Positions 5,960-6,284 of a stretch of DNA of 6,284 bases are shown piece after piece; positions within the stretch are counted from its first letter, which is position 1; every line of letters starts with the position of its first letter. Location of the stretch: positions 1 through 6,284 of the forward strand of contig CALQKQ020000234.1 of NCBI GenBank assembly GCA_943331195.2, read 5' to 3'. Below the pieces are notes generated by a model. That model was given only the letters and a program-made list of their open reading frames with translations. It did not search any database and was not told the DNA's origin. Source of the DNA: Akkermansia muciniphila. GTDB taxonomy: Bacteria; Verrucomicrobiota; Verrucomicrobiia; Verrucomicrobiales; V1-33. A program made the position numbers and the translations under genes.

Positions 5960-6092
5960 GCCCCAACGGGGCTGTGCTGGAAAAGAGCGCGGCGGCGCCC
6001 AGCGGTTAGGTCGCCCCTTCAGGGCTGGGTTCGGTTTTCGGCCGGAGTCCCAGGGCGTTGCCCTGGGCTGGCGTAAGCCGCGCCGTTGGCGC
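5960..6092. repeat. Cluster of short palindromes with 3-nt loops (REP-like)
   Basis: Four small hairpins lie within 133 nt: GCCCC-AAC-GGGGC (5960-5972, 5-bp stem); GCCCC-TTC-AGGGC (6013-6025, one mismatch next to the loop); CCCAGGGC-GTT-GCCCTGGG (6049-6067, perfect 8-bp stem); GCGCC-GTT-GGCGC (6080-6092, perfect 5-bp stem). Three of the four have an AAC or GTT loop, which are complements of each other. Stem sequences differ but pairing is kept. Conceptual translations of this region give peptides such as PSPEGAT and QGNALG, which I know as spurious products of abundant dispersed repeats in Verrucomicrobia, Planctomycetes and Bacteroidetes. I infer a dispersed REP-like element; genome copies cannot be seen from here. 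Confidence 0.6.
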
Positions 6093-6112
6093 TCTCCATC
6101 TACTCCCTAACA

Positions 6113-6284
6113 GGCCACGCATCTGCACCCCAACCGGCCACGCATCTGCCCCAACCGGCCACACATCTGCCCCAACCGGCCACACATCTGCCCCAACCGG
6201 CCACACATCTGCCCCAACCGGCCACACATCTGCGCCCCAACGGGGCACGCATCTGCCCCAACCGGCCACACATCTGCGCCCCAA
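6113..6284. repeat. Tandem repeat array, 21-bp unit (some 23 bp), at least eight copies, open at the window end
   Basis: Units begin at 6113, 6136, 6157, 6178, 6199, 6220, 6243 and 6264, the last cut by the window edge. The common unit contains CACATCTGCCCCAACCGG; units 3, 4 and 5 are identical. Units 1 and 6 are 23 bp because of two extra bases after CTGC (AC and GC). The junction of units 6 and 7 contains an intact GCCCCAACGGGGC palindrome, the same as at 5960-5972, and the most common unit differs from it at two positions (GCCCCAACCGGCC). Direct head-to-tail copies with no unique spacers rule out a CRISPR array. In one minus-strand frame the array reads as GADVWPV repeats, but the 2-bp length changes break the frame, so coding is unlikely. 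Confidence 0.92.

Noticed and set aside
6006..6284. A minus-strand frame with GADVWPV heptapeptide repeats, open at the window edge
   Set aside because: It overlies a tandem DNA repeat whose 21/23-bp unit lengths break the frame, and ends in QGNALG and PSPEGAT peptides that are typical spurious translations of dispersed palindromic repeats. It cannot be fully excluded without the right flank.
6113..6284. Possible CRISPR array
   Set aside because: The copies are directly adjacent 21-23 bp units with no unique spacers, and no cas gene is present.

Overview
This 6.3 kb window is high-GC bacterial chromosome with five protein genes. From base 1 to the end they are: the 3' part of a glycogen branching enzyme gene, a small DUF4870-type membrane protein, a secreted fasciclin-domain protein, DNA polymerase IV (dinB, the only minus-strand gene) and an FAD-dependent amine-oxidase-like oxidoreductase. 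About 470 bases of non-coding, palindrome-rich and tandemly repeated DNA follow and run off the right edge. No RNA gene, CRISPR array, transposase, phage gene or defence gene is visible.

The gene set and composition suggest a Verrucomicrobiota-like organism, possibly in the Opitutae. The clues are a eukaryote-like (GH13_8-type) branching enzyme in a bacterium, a secreted FAS1 protein, extreme use of C-ending codons on the + strand, and PSPEGAT/QGNALG-type spurious peptides encoded by palindromic repeats. This is inference; no rRNA or marker gene is present to confirm it.

Layout. Bases 1-1998 are a branching enzyme lacking only its N-terminal few dozen residues. The DUF4870 gene follows 37 nt later (2036-2434) and may be co-transcribed. 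A 207-nt gap with several short repeats precedes the fasciclin gene (2642-3127). That gene ends at a strong intrinsic terminator (3166-3201), convergent with dinB (3220-4311, minus). dinB and the oxidoreductase gene (4546-5817, plus) diverge from a 234-nt region. This region holds the only clear Shine-Dalgarno sequence in the window (for dinB) and two adjacent stem-loops, the second ending in a U-rich tract, upstream of the oxidoreductase.

The genes do not form one obvious pathway: glycogen synthesis, translesion DNA synthesis, cell-surface/adhesion and redox functions simply sit together. The best leads are the structured leader before the oxidoreductase, the palindrome/tandem-repeat cluster at the right end, and the strong strand asymmetry: the + strand is C-rich even where the gene lies on the minus strand, so dinB uses G-ending codons while its neighbours use C-ending ones. 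I see no convincing new multi-gene system.
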